Positions 38,001 through 47,141 are shown, counted from the first letter of the stretch. The stretch: DNA of 64,000 nt from an uncultured Clostridium sp. (GCA_900553685.1 USEI01000002.1:98074-162073), one strand, 5' to 3'. Notes: generated by a model not told the origin, from the sequence alone. A program made the numbers and translations.

Positions 38001-40371
38001 GATCTGTTGCTTTTAAGGTTGTATCTATACTGCTAATTCCAATATTGTCTTGATTATGTTCTACATCATAAATATATTTTTCTATATTTACATTGTATTC
38101 TTTAATTTGATAAGTATCTGAATCTTTTTCTTTCAAATTAGTTGTGTTATCATTAGCGTCTGTATTTACCATACTACCATATCGGTGTGCACCATGAGTA
38201 GAATTTTCTCCCCATATAACATACTGCATGTGTTCACTTGATGTATTGGTTGTAATAAATTCTATTGTATTTGTATAAACTCCCTCTGGTCGAGTTGGTC
38301 TAACTTTAATTTCATAAACATTTTTATTATGAGGTGCTACTTCTATCCATTGACTATATTTTATACTATCTGGCATTTCCTCCAGAGAACAATCTACCAA
38401 ATTAGCATAAACTGGCTCACAACCTTCTGGTAAAACATCTTTTACTTTTACTCTAGTTGGGAATCTTGAATCATTTATAATTTCTATAGTATAAGTAACT
38501 AAATCTCCTCTTTCTACTTTTACTGGATTATTACGTTTTTGATCCATTGTCCAATCTCTTCTTTGGTTTCCTGAAAAAATATTTCCTATTTCTCCAACAT
38601 GATCAACACTTGTAATATATTTATATATTGTCATTTGTGTTTTTAATGGAACTGCAACACGAATTGTATATTCCATTTGTTCTGATGAAAGTAAACCTGC
38701 TCCTGAAAACGCATCTTGCGCGTAGTCTCCTCCATTTGTTGGTTTATTCCATTTGAAGTACCAACAATCTTTATGACTATGACCACATAAATATGTAGTA
38801 TAATGACTTTGACTTGTCCATCCTGAATCAACATGATGATGTCTTGTTCCTGTTGTACCATCAGGTTTTGTATATGGTGTGGTCCATTTTCTACAACTAG
38901 TACACCATCTATGTGTACATGTTCCAGTGTATGGTGTAGAAGTAGTTCCTGGTGATTTTGAATTATGGTATGGACCTGAAGGTCCATCTTTACAAGAATA
39001 ACTACAACTAGATTGATTTGTAGAAGAGTATCCATTAAAGTTTATTGCTTCTTGTAAACCTTCATACCATGTTCCTGCACCAGATGCATGTATTTTTTGA
39101 TATGTAAATCTAATATCTAATAATTCATCATATCCATTAATTGCTGCTGAACTAAAATCAATATAAAATTCTGAACCCGGTTCTGGAACAGGAAATTCTA
39201 TTGTTTTAGTTTGTCCACTTTCATTTGTTAATATAGCTTCAGCTTTAATAATTGTTCCTCGTAAATCAGAATCTGAACCATTTTTTCCTTGAGTATTTGT
39301 AAATTCTGTTTGAAGATTTTTTGCATTAGCAGAATTACTTGGAGTATATTTTTCATAACGATCATCATCTACTAATACATAATGTGCTTTTTCACTATCG
39401 CTTAAAGCTTCATATTCAGCTTTAGTTATACTTGTTACTGTATAAGAGTCTAAACTAAATGAATAATTTTCAGCTCTAACATAATTACTCATTTTAAATG
39501 GACCAACTTTATATGTATTATTTGAAACTGTTGCTCCAACATTATCTTCTGGTTTAACATCTACATTAGGGTTTTTTGAATCCTCATGATATTTATCAAA
39601 TATTTGGGCTGCACCTAATAATGGATTCGTCTCTCCTGGTTTTAATTGTCCAAGCCAAGACCATACTGCATGTTGTAATGGATCTGATGTATATCCTGTA
39701 CTTGCTCTTTCTCCATCTGATTGTTTATACCTTGCAAGTAAGAAAGCCATAGCTCCATCTGAAAAATCTCCTTTTCCTTGTCTTACACCAATATTAGCTT
39801 TTCTAGTTTCACAATCAAAGGCAACATTATGAGGAATATATACCCAGTTTGTATATACAGTATCTGCAGGAGTTTCTGTAGATTCTCTATATCCATCATA
39901 AACACTTAAATTTTTATGAATTGTACCATTTTGATCTAAATATATTGGAGCACTTGTATCAATATCTAAATAAGGGATTTCTGCCTCATTTTTTGTTGTT
40001 GCACTTGTAACTTTATGTTTTGTTATTGTATGTGTTTTATGATAAGCACTTCCTAGTATAGTATTTCTTTTAGCTCCATACGCCGTTCCATGCTGAGCAC
40101 AGAAATAGTCTGCAGAACTATTAAATACTCCTCCATTTACAGGAAAAGTTTCTATTCTTTTATATCCTGGTGCTTTATACGAATATGCTTTTGTAATTTT
40201 TTTATTTACAATTCCTAATCCAACAGGACTTCCACTAATAGTACTTCCAAATTCCGTTTGTAATGAATCAACATTAGCACCTATTGTTGTAGGTATGAAT
40301 AAATATCCAAGTCCTAATAATACTAAACCTATTATTAACATTGTTAATACATATTTTATTTTTTCTCTCAT
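32092..40371 (-). CDS. Giant surface adhesin with thioester-like head and Cys/His-rich insert
   Basis: 2759 residues. Signal/anchor segment 10-30. The head has SADYFCAQHGTAY (Cys91) and DPLQHAVWSWLGQ (Gln233), a strong match to the Cys and Q-x-A-[IV]-W pair of thioester adhesin domains. Residues about 452-545 form a segment with eight Cys and many His (CTHRWCTSC, HHHVDSGW, CGHSHKDC). DUF11-like repeats follow (ERGDLVTYTIEIIND). SdrD-B domains lie near 1215-1440 (GNVWVDFDRDGFMTDKD) and 1935-2060 (GMVWDDSRTD). The end is LTPPTG near 2709, a membrane helix and KKRRYK. The ribosome site AAGGAGGTGAT overlaps the stop of the gene before it. It is paralogous to the adhesin at 18194-26074, but lacks the eight pilin-like repeats. 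Confidence 0.8.
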   Translation of the reverse strand: MREKIKYVLTMLIIGLVLLGLGYLFIPTTIGANVDSLQTEFGSTISGSPVGLGIVNKKITKAYSYKAPGYKRIETFPVNGGVFNSSADYFCAQHGTAYGAKRNTILGSAYHKTHTITKHKVTSATTKNEAEIPYLDIDTSAPIYLDQNGTIHKNLSVYDGYRESTETPADTVYTNWVYIPHNVAFDCETRKANIGVRQGKGDFSDGAMAFLLARYKQSDGERASTGYTSDPLQHAVWSWLGQLKPGETNPLLGAAQIFDKYHEDSKNPNVDVKPEDNVGATVSNNTYKVGPFKMSNYVRAENYSFSLDSYTVTSITKAEYEALSDSEKAHYVLVDDDRYEKYTPSNSANAKNLQTEFTNTQGKNGSDSDLRGTIIKAEAILTNESGQTKTIEFPVPEPGSEFYIDFSSAAINGYDELLDIRFTYQKIHASGAGTWYEGLQEAINFNGYSSTNQSSCSYSCKDGPSGPYHNSKSPGTTSTPYTGTCTHRWCTSCRKWTTPYTKPDGTTGTRHHHVDSGWTSQSHYTTYLCGHSHKDCWYFKWNKPTNGGDYAQDAFSGAGLLSSEQMEYTIRVAVPLKTQMTIYKYITSVDHVGEIGNIFSGNQRRDWTMDQKRNNPVKVERGDLVTYTIEIINDSRFPTRVKVKDVLPEGCEPVYANLVDCSLEEMPDSIKYSQWIEVAPHNKNVYEIKVRPTRPEGVYTNTIEFITTNTSSEHMQYVIWGENSTHGAHRYGSMVNTDANDNTTNLKEKDSDTYQIKEYNVNIEKYIYDVEHNQDNIGISSIDTTLKATDQRSITKGVTEDAKKANPVYAEYGDTITYKIIVYNTTNKYDSKIDYNNAPYWKPDKVYVDIEDTLPKKYSNLDITVSGTTIPGNKSYTISKTDSSTNGGKFTIKNLMIPANGTRTITVTLTVDEYTKGTVETNSVKFIGEMRNINRGTAQTSTVDDKYDVIKNNPIRTETKDYYKINNYNTFVDKYIYTYDEKIQKENNNNSFTNNGIITNNDGTLKTSRMNDSKQYSTLSDGNVNDRVREPNNKDTYKKEHPVSVEKYETIVYAIKITNEATTVNKSLSSGTKPATQVRTTKVTDKMEVGLTQKSVEAVMYNSDGSVCTRYNGDGKVNVNVSAPSAISENGRNYNKYEYTIGNETILNPGEYIIYYVTVEVTESNMYLYDLENRADLTILTNINHTDDNNREVRNPNHDENISKQEETKEYVRMKDLVIAGNVWVDFDRDGFMTDKDVDATKQAYYNVNQDARKKDVIVHLYKSDGTLLRTTKTDQNGLYTFGRDENLNWYGTYNHDTGFSLNTTYQRVDKADNKDANGNYTANSKYVSYYIEYEYDGVIYKSTEFYAGTDGKKHLKDDGSFEQEYLIDSNAAEFTDVREQFNTKYEYISYNVAYDLGFNKTNELVFDKTEHTSQLMEDNSRLMTARSFINVPSNKNDANSTNYLWLYPFGGAQNNEKPETEYLKHINLGLELREDVDIALTKDVYKVKTTIDGEEMEYNYNQNNGLNGDMEATDQNPYLQNYIISKPYGLELYESDYKYRFEQYKAQAVREYKGINGESELNVEVTYRITVDNKAVTDDDTVNYEGKNPPVTDTKLDVKIHEILDLYDKNFVQIQFDENGNMVSVPNPTVGSPNTVVVKNKDDNGFLVDKPIKIAEAWYFKEASEAGDAANGTKYSIENPTEVAAGAKPIYKEDPAGNYVKIDLTLSNISSRGALGTYSEKKNNFEADGYNTVYIRGMENEIIHEGEDLDIYVKYVLDKEALEVGITNENYEETKSSTSSASSNTEEKENGSTTTGEESGSTTTTKTTTLERSLKIAENVATDFKNKFGRGTENIAQVNAYSVWYTDGKPTSLVDMDSNAGNIGIKNDSTGVIPGSGGYAESETSADNIDYYEDMTYKTGIELVADATVNTKEIITEKYSKNNIIVEVQNTPDIRRSISGMVWDDSRTDTLGEAGETQYIGDGNYDPNEQKKNDGKMNQNVEINYKDGSETEEKDIKVRSARAEFVEIVDIPVRDENGNYVKDANNNNQIHYYEEILSDVTWKQVQHTRTDTDGNYELEGFVPGRYVVRFTYGDTVEENKNSTTYNPDIEAQKDMLIFNGQDYKSTKYTTDLSDTETDVDEIIKQLEVVNKSDARDDEIRRLEVNRFSEVMTNELAEILKGVANGIEEMTPISRANDVDQLKALTENTYMNAETVEFLVKTEKLTQEQTSKYIVRTNVDLGNGTAEDLANEIYYKELEAMQYADNNARDFKIENVDFGVEYRPESQISLLKEIDEMKITTEDGETLADLFFYTEGEGEAATHHLDMDKSVGLDLVQFISNDYTALLSGLATEKLQGFVYLQIDDDILQGSKIEITYKFKAQNNSEVDRITENLDDIRYKENDATINLINAYNGKGVNIIDKDYTASGTARNIIYADTYALDENDDLYRNMKKTITNETDANNKPVGDGGYFGRYVGYAYYTGKDTNLDTIASLKFDKILDYVDTDLEFEQETSDDKLLSKYWRRSTTSELVNHVLAVRDIVEGKTTTEENKTDEQNTNNETSENYAIGEDITTNVKLTNTKGIEYKNLVVSVDDRIRDDEYSRNVQTNIEEAQDKYQVNNVDLARFLLPKVTDPDTTNYHYSMGTVYLPVSKVVSAEADTEDMTYENMAEIIQFTTLTGRRTNFATTIGNANVNTTKPDPGKGSEEFVTASFESDTAATETITLTPPTGLMRNRRMIVNTVETARTSVIVVAIVVAVVALVVIVTKVTITKIKKRRYK

Positions 40372-40383
40372 AATATCACCTCC

Positions 40384-43300
40384 TTACTTATAAACTTTCT
40401 TAACATTAATTTTTTTCTTAATTTTTTCTTTATATTTGCCTTTAAATGTATCTTTATTTATAATATTAGTTTTAAACATAATTAAAATTATTAATATAAT
40501 AGCTATTATAAATATAATAATTGTTGTTGCTCCACCTGTTGAAACTAATATTAATGTATTCTGAACGCTATTATTATTTTCGGCATTTTCTGAAACATTA
40601 TCAGAACTATATGCTTCCAATATTGCAACTTTATTAGAATGTGTACCCGTATTGTTTCCATCCATTGTTTTGGTTAAAATAAGTTTAATTTCTTTTTTAT
40701 CTCCTGGTTTTAATAAAGTTTGATTCATATTTTTAACATAAATATATCCATCTGTTCCTTTAAACCAATCTGAATTTTGACTTTCATCAAATTGTAAGTC
40801 ACTATTTAGATAATCTATTACGTTTTCAGCATATCCTTCTAAATCTCCTATATTTTCAATAGAAACTGTATATTCTAAAGTAACTTTTGCACCATTTATT
40901 CTTCTAGATGGTATCTCTACTTTTGCTAGTTCTAAATTATCGAAATTATATTCTTCAGAATATTTTCCATTTTCTACCTTAACTTTTGAAATATATTTAT
41001 TTACAACTAAATCAAATATTTCTCTATTTTGAAGTCCTATATTAATATTTCCTACATTTTGATTTGCAACATTTATTTCATTTGTTACAGCAGAAATATC
41101 TTCTGAATCATTTTCCATAATATATGAATTATTTTCTGCTGATGAACTATCTTTTTTATAGATTGTTGCTTTATATTTTGTTTCATCATAAGAAACTGCT
41201 ATTACATAATTTCCATTTTCTACTTCATTAAATTGATATGTTCCATCAACCGCTGTAATTGTTGATTTAATCATTGTTCCATTTGTATTTAATAAGTAAA
41301 CTTTTACGCCAGCCATTTTCGTTTCATCATCAGTTTTTATACCATCTTTATTTGTATCCAACCAAGAAACACCACTAATTGAATATTTTGGAGTTATAGC
41401 ATTTGAAATATTTTGTAAATTATCTGTAGTATTATTAGTGTTGTTTGTATTATTAGAATTATTATCTCCCGATGTTCCTATATCTTGATTACTTCCTGGA
41501 ATACTATCTTGTGAGTTTCCATTTGAGTCATTATTTGTATTATCATTAGAAGAATTGTTAGAATTATTATTATTTGAATTATTCTCTTGATTGTTTTTAT
41601 CTTGATCAATTAAGTCATTAACTCTATCTTCTTCTATTTCTTCATCAGTTTTTAAATTATTATTTATGGTAAATTCAACTGGTTTCAAAACAACATCTTC
41701 TTGATCTGTATTTTTAATTTTTCTTATTATTGTTACTTCTGAAGAATCTGTTCCAGATAAATTCTTTGCCTTTAAAGTAATATCTATAGTTATACTTTCT
41801 TTTGCATGTATTAAAGGTAATGTTGCACTATAAATATTTCCTTCACTAGCATTTGCTAATAATTCACCATTTGAAACTCTAACACTTGAAACTATAACAC
41901 TCTCTGGTATTTCAAATTCTAATATACCTTCAGAACATTCTACTGTTGATATGTTTGTTATTAATGTAGAAATTGTAGCTGTTTCATTTTCATTAATGCT
42001 TTCAGGCAAATTTATTGTCATATCTGTAGCTTCTAGTACTGCTTTAGAAACAGTTTGAGGAACAACTGTACTTATTTCTTTTGCAACTTCATCAGCATAA
42101 AATTCAAAATAACAATCTACTGTTTTAGAAGCACTATCTATTTGTTTTGACATTACACAAGTAGTTAATGTAACAACTTGATTTGCTGCCATATCTCCTA
42201 TATAGTAATATATTTTTCCTTCCTCTTCTATGTATTCTATATTTTCACTTTTTTCGTCTATTGTTCCACTTACATATTCATATATATCACCAACATTTAA
42301 AGTTGCCACAACATTTTTCATATCTTTTCTTGATGTGTTGGTTAATAATAATGTAAAATTTGTTGCAACTCCTGCTTGTATTTCTCTATCATAATCTAAT
42401 CTAATTTCAGAAGCAAAATTTGCTTGATTTAACTTATTTTTTACTTCATTTGTTTCAATTGGATTAGCCATTAAAGCACTTGTTATAGTAGCTTTATTAG
42501 TAATATAAATATCAGGCACTTCTGTTATATACTCTTTAATTGGAACACTTTCTATAACTGTTTCTATTTTTGTAACTTCTTTTTGATCAATAATTTCTCC
42601 ATTTTCATCGTAAATTGGCTCATAATCAATTACTTCTTTTTGAACTTCTTTATCTTCATACCCTGTTATAATATAATATCCATTATCATCTTTATAAGCA
42701 TATTCTTCTAATGTTGGCTTATTATATGTTCTAACATAATATGTAACTTCTTTAGTTTCTCCTGGATTAATTGTACCTAGATTAAACTTTATACCATCAC
42801 TATAATCTCCTGAAGCTACCATATATCCATAATCACCTACTGCAGATCTTGGATCTTTAGTTAAATAATTAGTATATTGTGGTACAATACAATTTGCTAT
42901 TACATCATTTGCTGCAATACTACCACTATTTGTAACAGAAACTGTATATTTTAATCTCTTAAATGATAATACTTCTGTTCCATCTCCAACATCTACACTT
43001 AGTTTAGCTTCCATCTTTGGTCCAGCTTCTGTTGTTAAACCAACAATATCTGCACTTGAACTTTCATAAACAACTGCAACATCTGTGTTGTTGTTATAGT
43101 AAGCTCCAAAGCTTCCTGCTATACTTGTTTCATAAGGTAAATTTGCTGGAATTTCAAAATCATAAGTATATCTTAAAACTTCACCAGCTTTTAATTTTCC
43201 ATTTACAACAATTAAATAAGATTTAATTGTTGATGGATCTGTAACTTCTGTTGTCCAACCATTTGCTTCATTGTTTAAGTCTTTAGTTGCATTTGGGTTA

Positions 43301-46300
43301 GTAGAATAATAAATTGTTGACATATTTGAATTTTGTATATCTTCTTTTATTAAATCTCTAACTATTGTATCTGTTGTTGTTCCTAAATCTTCATTTGATA
43401 TTACATCTTTATTTCCTTTAAAAGGAACTCTTCCTATTAGAACTAAATCTGAACACTCATTTTCTGTATTGTTTAATGCTAACAATTCCATTGTAGCAAC
43501 TCTTGCTGGACCATTTATTGCAATTTGTTTTGTTACTTTTCCTTGTTTTACTGACCTTATTTCACTTAAATTTCCATCATAATTTACAATACCATTTATT
43601 GCAATTAATCCTTTTGGTGCTTGGTATTTAATTAATGCAACATCAAAACCATTTGTTGTTTTTAATATTCCATTTGGTATTTGTTTATTTATTGTCCATT
43701 TTGTTTGTGATTGATAATTTGATACACCTTCATTGTAATAATATAATTTGATTTGGTCTTCTTTTGATGGAGTATAATCATCTACTTCTATATTCACATT
43801 TACAACTATATTTGTTCCATTTGTAATTGAACTTTCACTAAATGTTTTTTGTGTTCCTACAAGTTCAATTCTCATTTTTACAATATCACTTTCTGTATAA
43901 GTATTAAAATCACTTACTTGTAAGCCATTTTCATATAATAAATTTATACTTTGTACTGATACTGCTTTTACATATTTAGGAAATACTAATTCAAATGTAG
44001 GATTTACATATAAATCACTATTTTCCTTATCATTGTTTAATTCTATTTTTAATTCTACATTATTGTTATCTTGTATTGTTGTTAATGTTTCTTTATTTAT
44101 TGATAATGTAGCTGATGTAGAACTTTCTTCAAATTCTTTTCTTGTTCCAATAGCTCCAAGTGCTAAAGTTTCTTCAATTGCTTGATATTTAACTTCAGCT
44201 GTTATTCTACTTTCAATTTGTGTTATATCTTTAAATGTTGATTTTTCATAATTACAATTTTTGATTGCTTTTGTTAATTCAAAACTTATATTTCCATTTT
44301 TTGCAATATTTCTTGCATAAACTAAAATTCCATTTGCTCCATTTAAATTAATTGTACAATCCTCTTCTTTTGTTACTAATGAAGAATTTAATGTATATAA
44401 AAGCTCTCCATTTGCATTTGTTATTACTATTTCTCCACCTGCTGATAATATTGATGAAATTTCAGAATAATTAAATTTAATTTGTTTATATTCTATTCCC
44501 TGTGCTTGTAACTCAAGATTATTTGAAGTAATATAATATTCTTTTGTACTATCTATTTTTAATTCCTCTAATATATCACTTGTTAGTATATTAACATTTA
44601 CTTGTGTTGTATATTCTGTTTCATATACTGGTGTTTCTGAATTATAATTTGCATATATTTTTGCTTTATTAATTTTATTTTCTGTTGAACTAATATTATA
44701 TGTAATTAATTCTCCAACATCTATTTTTATACTTTGTCTATCATTTATTTCTTTTGTAAGAATATTGTTTTCATTTGAACTATATTCTTCAACACTTGCT
44801 TTTACTACTTTATCTAAGTTTGAATTTTCTTCACTTATATAATCTTCATATCTATATATAACAACGTATTCGTCAATTCCATTTGTATTTAAAGCTTCAG
44901 TATTCTCTACTACTGTAAAAATTTTTCCTGATTCTTTGTCATAGTTCCAATTAGCTTGTGTAAAGTTTGTATATCCAGTATCCTCTCCTCTTGTTGCCAT
45001 TAACTTATTTGCAACTACATCTACTTCAATAGGAGCTTTTCCATTTACTTTTGGAACTGTTATTTCTAATTTTGTTGATTTTATTGGTAAATATTTAGTA
45101 TCTGTAATTTCTCTTTTTACAGATATTTTGTTTTCAACAATAGTTCCTTTTATATCTCCTATTTCAAATGGAGAAAATTTAGTATATTCACTTGTTAATT
45201 CTATATCTTTAGAATATTCCCATCCTAAAGTTACTTCTTCTTCTTTTCCGATTTGTACTTCTTCTAAGTCACTATTTATATATGTTCCACTTATTTGTAA
45301 TTTTATATTTTTATATAAATCTGAAACTTTTAAAGTTTCTCCTTGAACATATTCTAAATCTGCAATAATTTTTGTATCTTCTATTATATTTGTAAGTTTA
45401 ATTTCATCGTCTGCAATTAAACTTATATCTAAAGCTGCATTTGCAATTTCTTGTTGAAGTTTATCTGCTGCTTCTGTTTTCTCTATAATTACTTCTTCTT
45501 CATTTACTAATTCATCTTCTTCAGACACAACAGAATCAGAAGCTACATTATTAGCCTCTTGGTTAACAGTATTATTTTCTTCTATCACCGTTTCATTTGC
45601 TACTGTTTCATTAACTACTTCTGATATTTCTGTTTCATTTACTAAATTATTATTTGAAGTATCATTTGAAGAATTTGTAATCTCATTTGTTACTGTATTA
45701 GTTGTTTCATTATTTGCATTATTAGCCTCATTTGTAACTTCATTTGCTACTTCATTTTTTTCAACTTCTGTTACTGTATTTTCAGAATTTTCATTTTGCT
45801 GTACATTCTCACTAACATTTGTATTTTCATTTACTACAGTATTTGTCTCTTCTTTATTTTCTTCTACTGCAGGGTCTTGTGACTCTTCTTTTACAGCCTC
45901 TTCTTCAATTTTACTTCCTACATCATCTAAATTAGAATTAGAATTTGCTTCTAAGCCTTCTATAACATTTTGGCTAACATTAGATATTCTAAAATTAATG
46001 TTATCATCATCAGCACTTACTGCCTTGATTGTAGCATTTTTTAAATATCCTTCAACCTGTGGCAACACTTCTAAAACTAATTTAACCTTTTGGTTTACAT
46101 TTCCAGTAAATTCATCCATTTGATTACCGTTTTCATCTTCAAAATAGGCATTAAACTTAATTTCATCTTTTTTGAAGAATCCATTGTTTATAACCTGGAA
46201 TTCATCACTTGTTGCAATAGCTGCAATAGTGTATCCACAGTTTGAAAACAACATCATAAAAACAATTAGAATTACTAGAAACTTGCTTTTTTTAGTTCTT

Positions 46301-46311
46301 ACTGTTTCCAT
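40384..46311 (-). CDS. DUF11/SdrD-B surface protein, first gene of the first surface operon
   Basis: 1975 residues from ATG 46311 (GGAG before it); a 26-residue upstream in-frame extension lacks a ribosome site and would hide the signal peptide (residues about 8-33). A long Asn/Glu/Thr/Val linker (about 130-290) follows a small N-terminal domain. Repeated Ig-like DUF11-type domains fill the middle. A second Asn/Ser-rich linker precedes an SdrD-B domain near 1640-1740 (GVSWLDTNKDGIKTDDETKM). The end is LVSTGG near 1922, a membrane helix and a Lys-rich tail of 30 residues. It is paralogous to the 1796-residue protein and, like it, lies directly upstream of a thioester-type adhesin. It is probably a stalk or scaffold; no catalytic domain is seen. 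Confidence 0.8.
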   Translation of the reverse strand: METVRTKKSKFLVILIVFMMLFSNCGYTIAAIATSDEFQVINNGFFKKDEIKFNAYFEDENGNQMDEFTGNVNQKVKLVLEVLPQVEGYLKNATIKAVSADDDNINFRISNVSQNVIEGLEANSNSNLDDVGSKIEEEAVKEESQDPAVEENKEETNTVVNENTNVSENVQQNENSENTVTEVEKNEVANEVTNEANNANNETTNTVTNEITNSSNDTSNNNLVNETEISEVVNETVANETVIEENNTVNQEANNVASDSVVSEEDELVNEEEVIIEKTEAADKLQQEIANAALDISLIADDEIKLTNIIEDTKIIADLEYVQGETLKVSDLYKNIKLQISGTYINSDLEEVQIGKEEEVTLGWEYSKDIELTSEYTKFSPFEIGDIKGTIVENKISVKREITDTKYLPIKSTKLEITVPKVNGKAPIEVDVVANKLMATRGEDTGYTNFTQANWNYDKESGKIFTVVENTEALNTNGIDEYVVIYRYEDYISEENSNLDKVVKASVEEYSSNENNILTKEINDRQSIKIDVGELITYNISSTENKINKAKIYANYNSETPVYETEYTTQVNVNILTSDILEELKIDSTKEYYITSNNLELQAQGIEYKQIKFNYSEISSILSAGGEIVITNANGELLYTLNSSLVTKEEDCTINLNGANGILVYARNIAKNGNISFELTKAIKNCNYEKSTFKDITQIESRITAEVKYQAIEETLALGAIGTRKEFEESSTSATLSINKETLTTIQDNNNVELKIELNNDKENSDLYVNPTFELVFPKYVKAVSVQSINLLYENGLQVSDFNTYTESDIVKMRIELVGTQKTFSESSITNGTNIVVNVNIEVDDYTPSKEDQIKLYYYNEGVSNYQSQTKWTINKQIPNGILKTTNGFDVALIKYQAPKGLIAINGIVNYDGNLSEIRSVKQGKVTKQIAINGPARVATMELLALNNTENECSDLVLIGRVPFKGNKDVISNEDLGTTTDTIVRDLIKEDIQNSNMSTIYYSTNPNATKDLNNEANGWTTEVTDPSTIKSYLIVVNGKLKAGEVLRYTYDFEIPANLPYETSIAGSFGAYYNNNTDVAVVYESSSADIVGLTTEAGPKMEAKLSVDVGDGTEVLSFKRLKYTVSVTNSGSIAANDVIANCIVPQYTNYLTKDPRSAVGDYGYMVASGDYSDGIKFNLGTINPGETKEVTYYVRTYNKPTLEEYAYKDDNGYYIITGYEDKEVQKEVIDYEPIYDENGEIIDQKEVTKIETVIESVPIKEYITEVPDIYITNKATITSALMANPIETNEVKNKLNQANFASEIRLDYDREIQAGVATNFTLLLTNTSRKDMKNVVATLNVGDIYEYVSGTIDEKSENIEYIEEEGKIYYYIGDMAANQVVTLTTCVMSKQIDSASKTVDCYFEFYADEVAKEISTVVPQTVSKAVLEATDMTINLPESINENETATISTLITNISTVECSEGILEFEIPESVIVSSVRVSNGELLANASEGNIYSATLPLIHAKESITIDITLKAKNLSGTDSSEVTIIRKIKNTDQEDVVLKPVEFTINNNLKTDEEIEEDRVNDLIDQDKNNQENNSNNNNSNNSSNDNTNNDSNGNSQDSIPGSNQDIGTSGDNNSNNTNNTNNTTDNLQNISNAITPKYSISGVSWLDTNKDGIKTDDETKMAGVKVYLLNTNGTMIKSTITAVDGTYQFNEVENGNYVIAVSYDETKYKATIYKKDSSSAENNSYIMENDSEDISAVTNEINVANQNVGNINIGLQNREIFDLVVNKYISKVKVENGKYSEEYNFDNLELAKVEIPSRRINGAKVTLEYTVSIENIGDLEGYAENVIDYLNSDLQFDESQNSDWFKGTDGYIYVKNMNQTLLKPGDKKEIKLILTKTMDGNNTGTHSNKVAILEAYSSDNVSENAENNNSVQNTLILVSTGGATTIIIFIIAIILIILIMFKTNIINKDTFKGKYKEKIKKKINVKKVYK

Positions 46312-46372
46312 ACAAAACTCCTTTTCTTTAGAATCTGGACGCAATACGTCTACTTTTTTATTTATATATAAA

Positions 46373-46401
46373 ATATTACTCTTTTTCAAAAACTTTGTAA
46401 A
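46373..46401 (-). promoter_or_regulatory. Promoter of surface operon 1, with overlapping inverted repeat
   Basis: -35 TTTACA (46401-46396), 17-base spacer and -10 TAATAT (46378-46373). An inverted repeat, CTTTGTAA (46393-46400) with TTACAAAG (46420-46427), overlaps the -35 box and may be an operator. Confidence 0.6.
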
Positions 46402-46516
46402 CTCCAGTATTTTCCAATATTACAAAGCTTTAATTTTTCTTTTTACGGAATATCTAACTTCATGGCTTAAGAGTCTTATATTAAGTTTTAATTACATTTT
46501 TGTTTTTTTTACCTTG

Positions 46517-46548
46517 TTTTCCACATTTTTTCATCTTTCTGTGGAAAT
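46517..46548. repeat. Inverted TTTCCACA / TGTGGAAA pair
   Basis: Eight-base arms 14 bases apart in the divergent spacer between surface operon 1 and the small plus-strand genes. TTTTCCACA fits the DnaA-box consensus TTWTNCACA, but the site is not near an origin. It may be an operator or hairpin. Confidence 0.3.
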
Positions 46549-46618
46549 CCGTAAGTTTTAATCAACTTTTAATTTTAAATGCATATCATATATTAATATT
46601 GTATAAGGGGGAATTATT

Positions 46619-46759
46619 TTGAATAACATGGATATTAATAAACTTCTTGCTGCCATTTCAAAAATGGATAAAGAAGAACTTGAAAAAAATATTTATAAAG
46701 CTAAGCAAATATTAGAAAATTCTAATATACAAAAAGATATGAATAAGGATGATAAATAA
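46619..46759 (+). CDS. 46-residue unknown protein
   Basis: Starts with TTG at 46619 after a strong AAGGGGGA site and ends at TAA 46759. The sequence begins MNNMDINKLLAAISKMDKEELEKN and is helical and charged. It lies directly before another small gene on the same strand, and the two probably form one transcript. Not recognised; small paired genes of this kind are common in Clostridia. The good ribosome site is the main support. Confidence 0.6.
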   Translation: MNNMDINKLLAAISKMDKEELEKNIYKAKQILENSNIQKDMNKDDK

Positions 46760-46760
46760 T

Positions 46761-47141
46761 ATGAATGAAGATTTTTCAGAAGTTTTTAACAAATTTTCAG
46801 AAATTTTAAAAGACAAAAATATTGATTTAAATAATTTAGCAGGTGGTCAAAACCCACCTGCTGATAATTCAGATTTTTCTTTAGATATTGATACAATACT
46901 AAAAATTAAAGATATATTAAGTAGACTAAACAAAACTAAAGACTGTCCTAGAAATAAGGTTTTAGCTTCGCTTAAGCCTTATCTAGAAGATACAAAAAAA
47001 GAAAAACTAGAAAAATATATGCAAATTGCTAATTTACTAAGTGTTATGGAAGAATTAGATATTGGAATAGATTTTTTAAAGAAAAATAAAGAAGGCTATG
47101 ATTTTATATTAATCATAACCTTATTCTTATTAATATTTTAA
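46761..47141 (+). CDS. 126-residue unknown helical protein
   Basis: I chose ATG 46761 (AAGGA 11 bases before it); an earlier ATG overlaps the gene before it and has no ribosome site. The middle contains CPRNKVLASLKPYLEDTKKEKLEKYMQIANLL, a pattern I recall from uncharacterised Firmicutes proteins of similar size. The C-terminus is hydrophobic (YDFILIITLFLLIF) and could insert into the membrane. Its end overlaps minC by four bases on the other strand. No function can be given. Confidence 0.6.
   Translation: MNEDFSEVFNKFSEILKDKNIDLNNLAGGQNPPADNSDFSLDIDTILKIKDILSRLNKTKDCPRNKVLASLKPYLEDTKKEKLEKYMQIANLLSVMEELDIGIDFLKKNKEGYDFILIITLFLLIF

Noticed and set aside
20076..45346. Plus-strand open frames of 60-160 codons opposite the giant surface genes.
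   Set aside because: They lack ribosome sites and recognisable domains, and they follow the codon pattern of the long minus-strand genes.
46517..46548. DnaA boxes marking a replication origin.
   Set aside because: Only isolated TTTTCCACA-like sites are found, with no dnaA, dnaN or box cluster.
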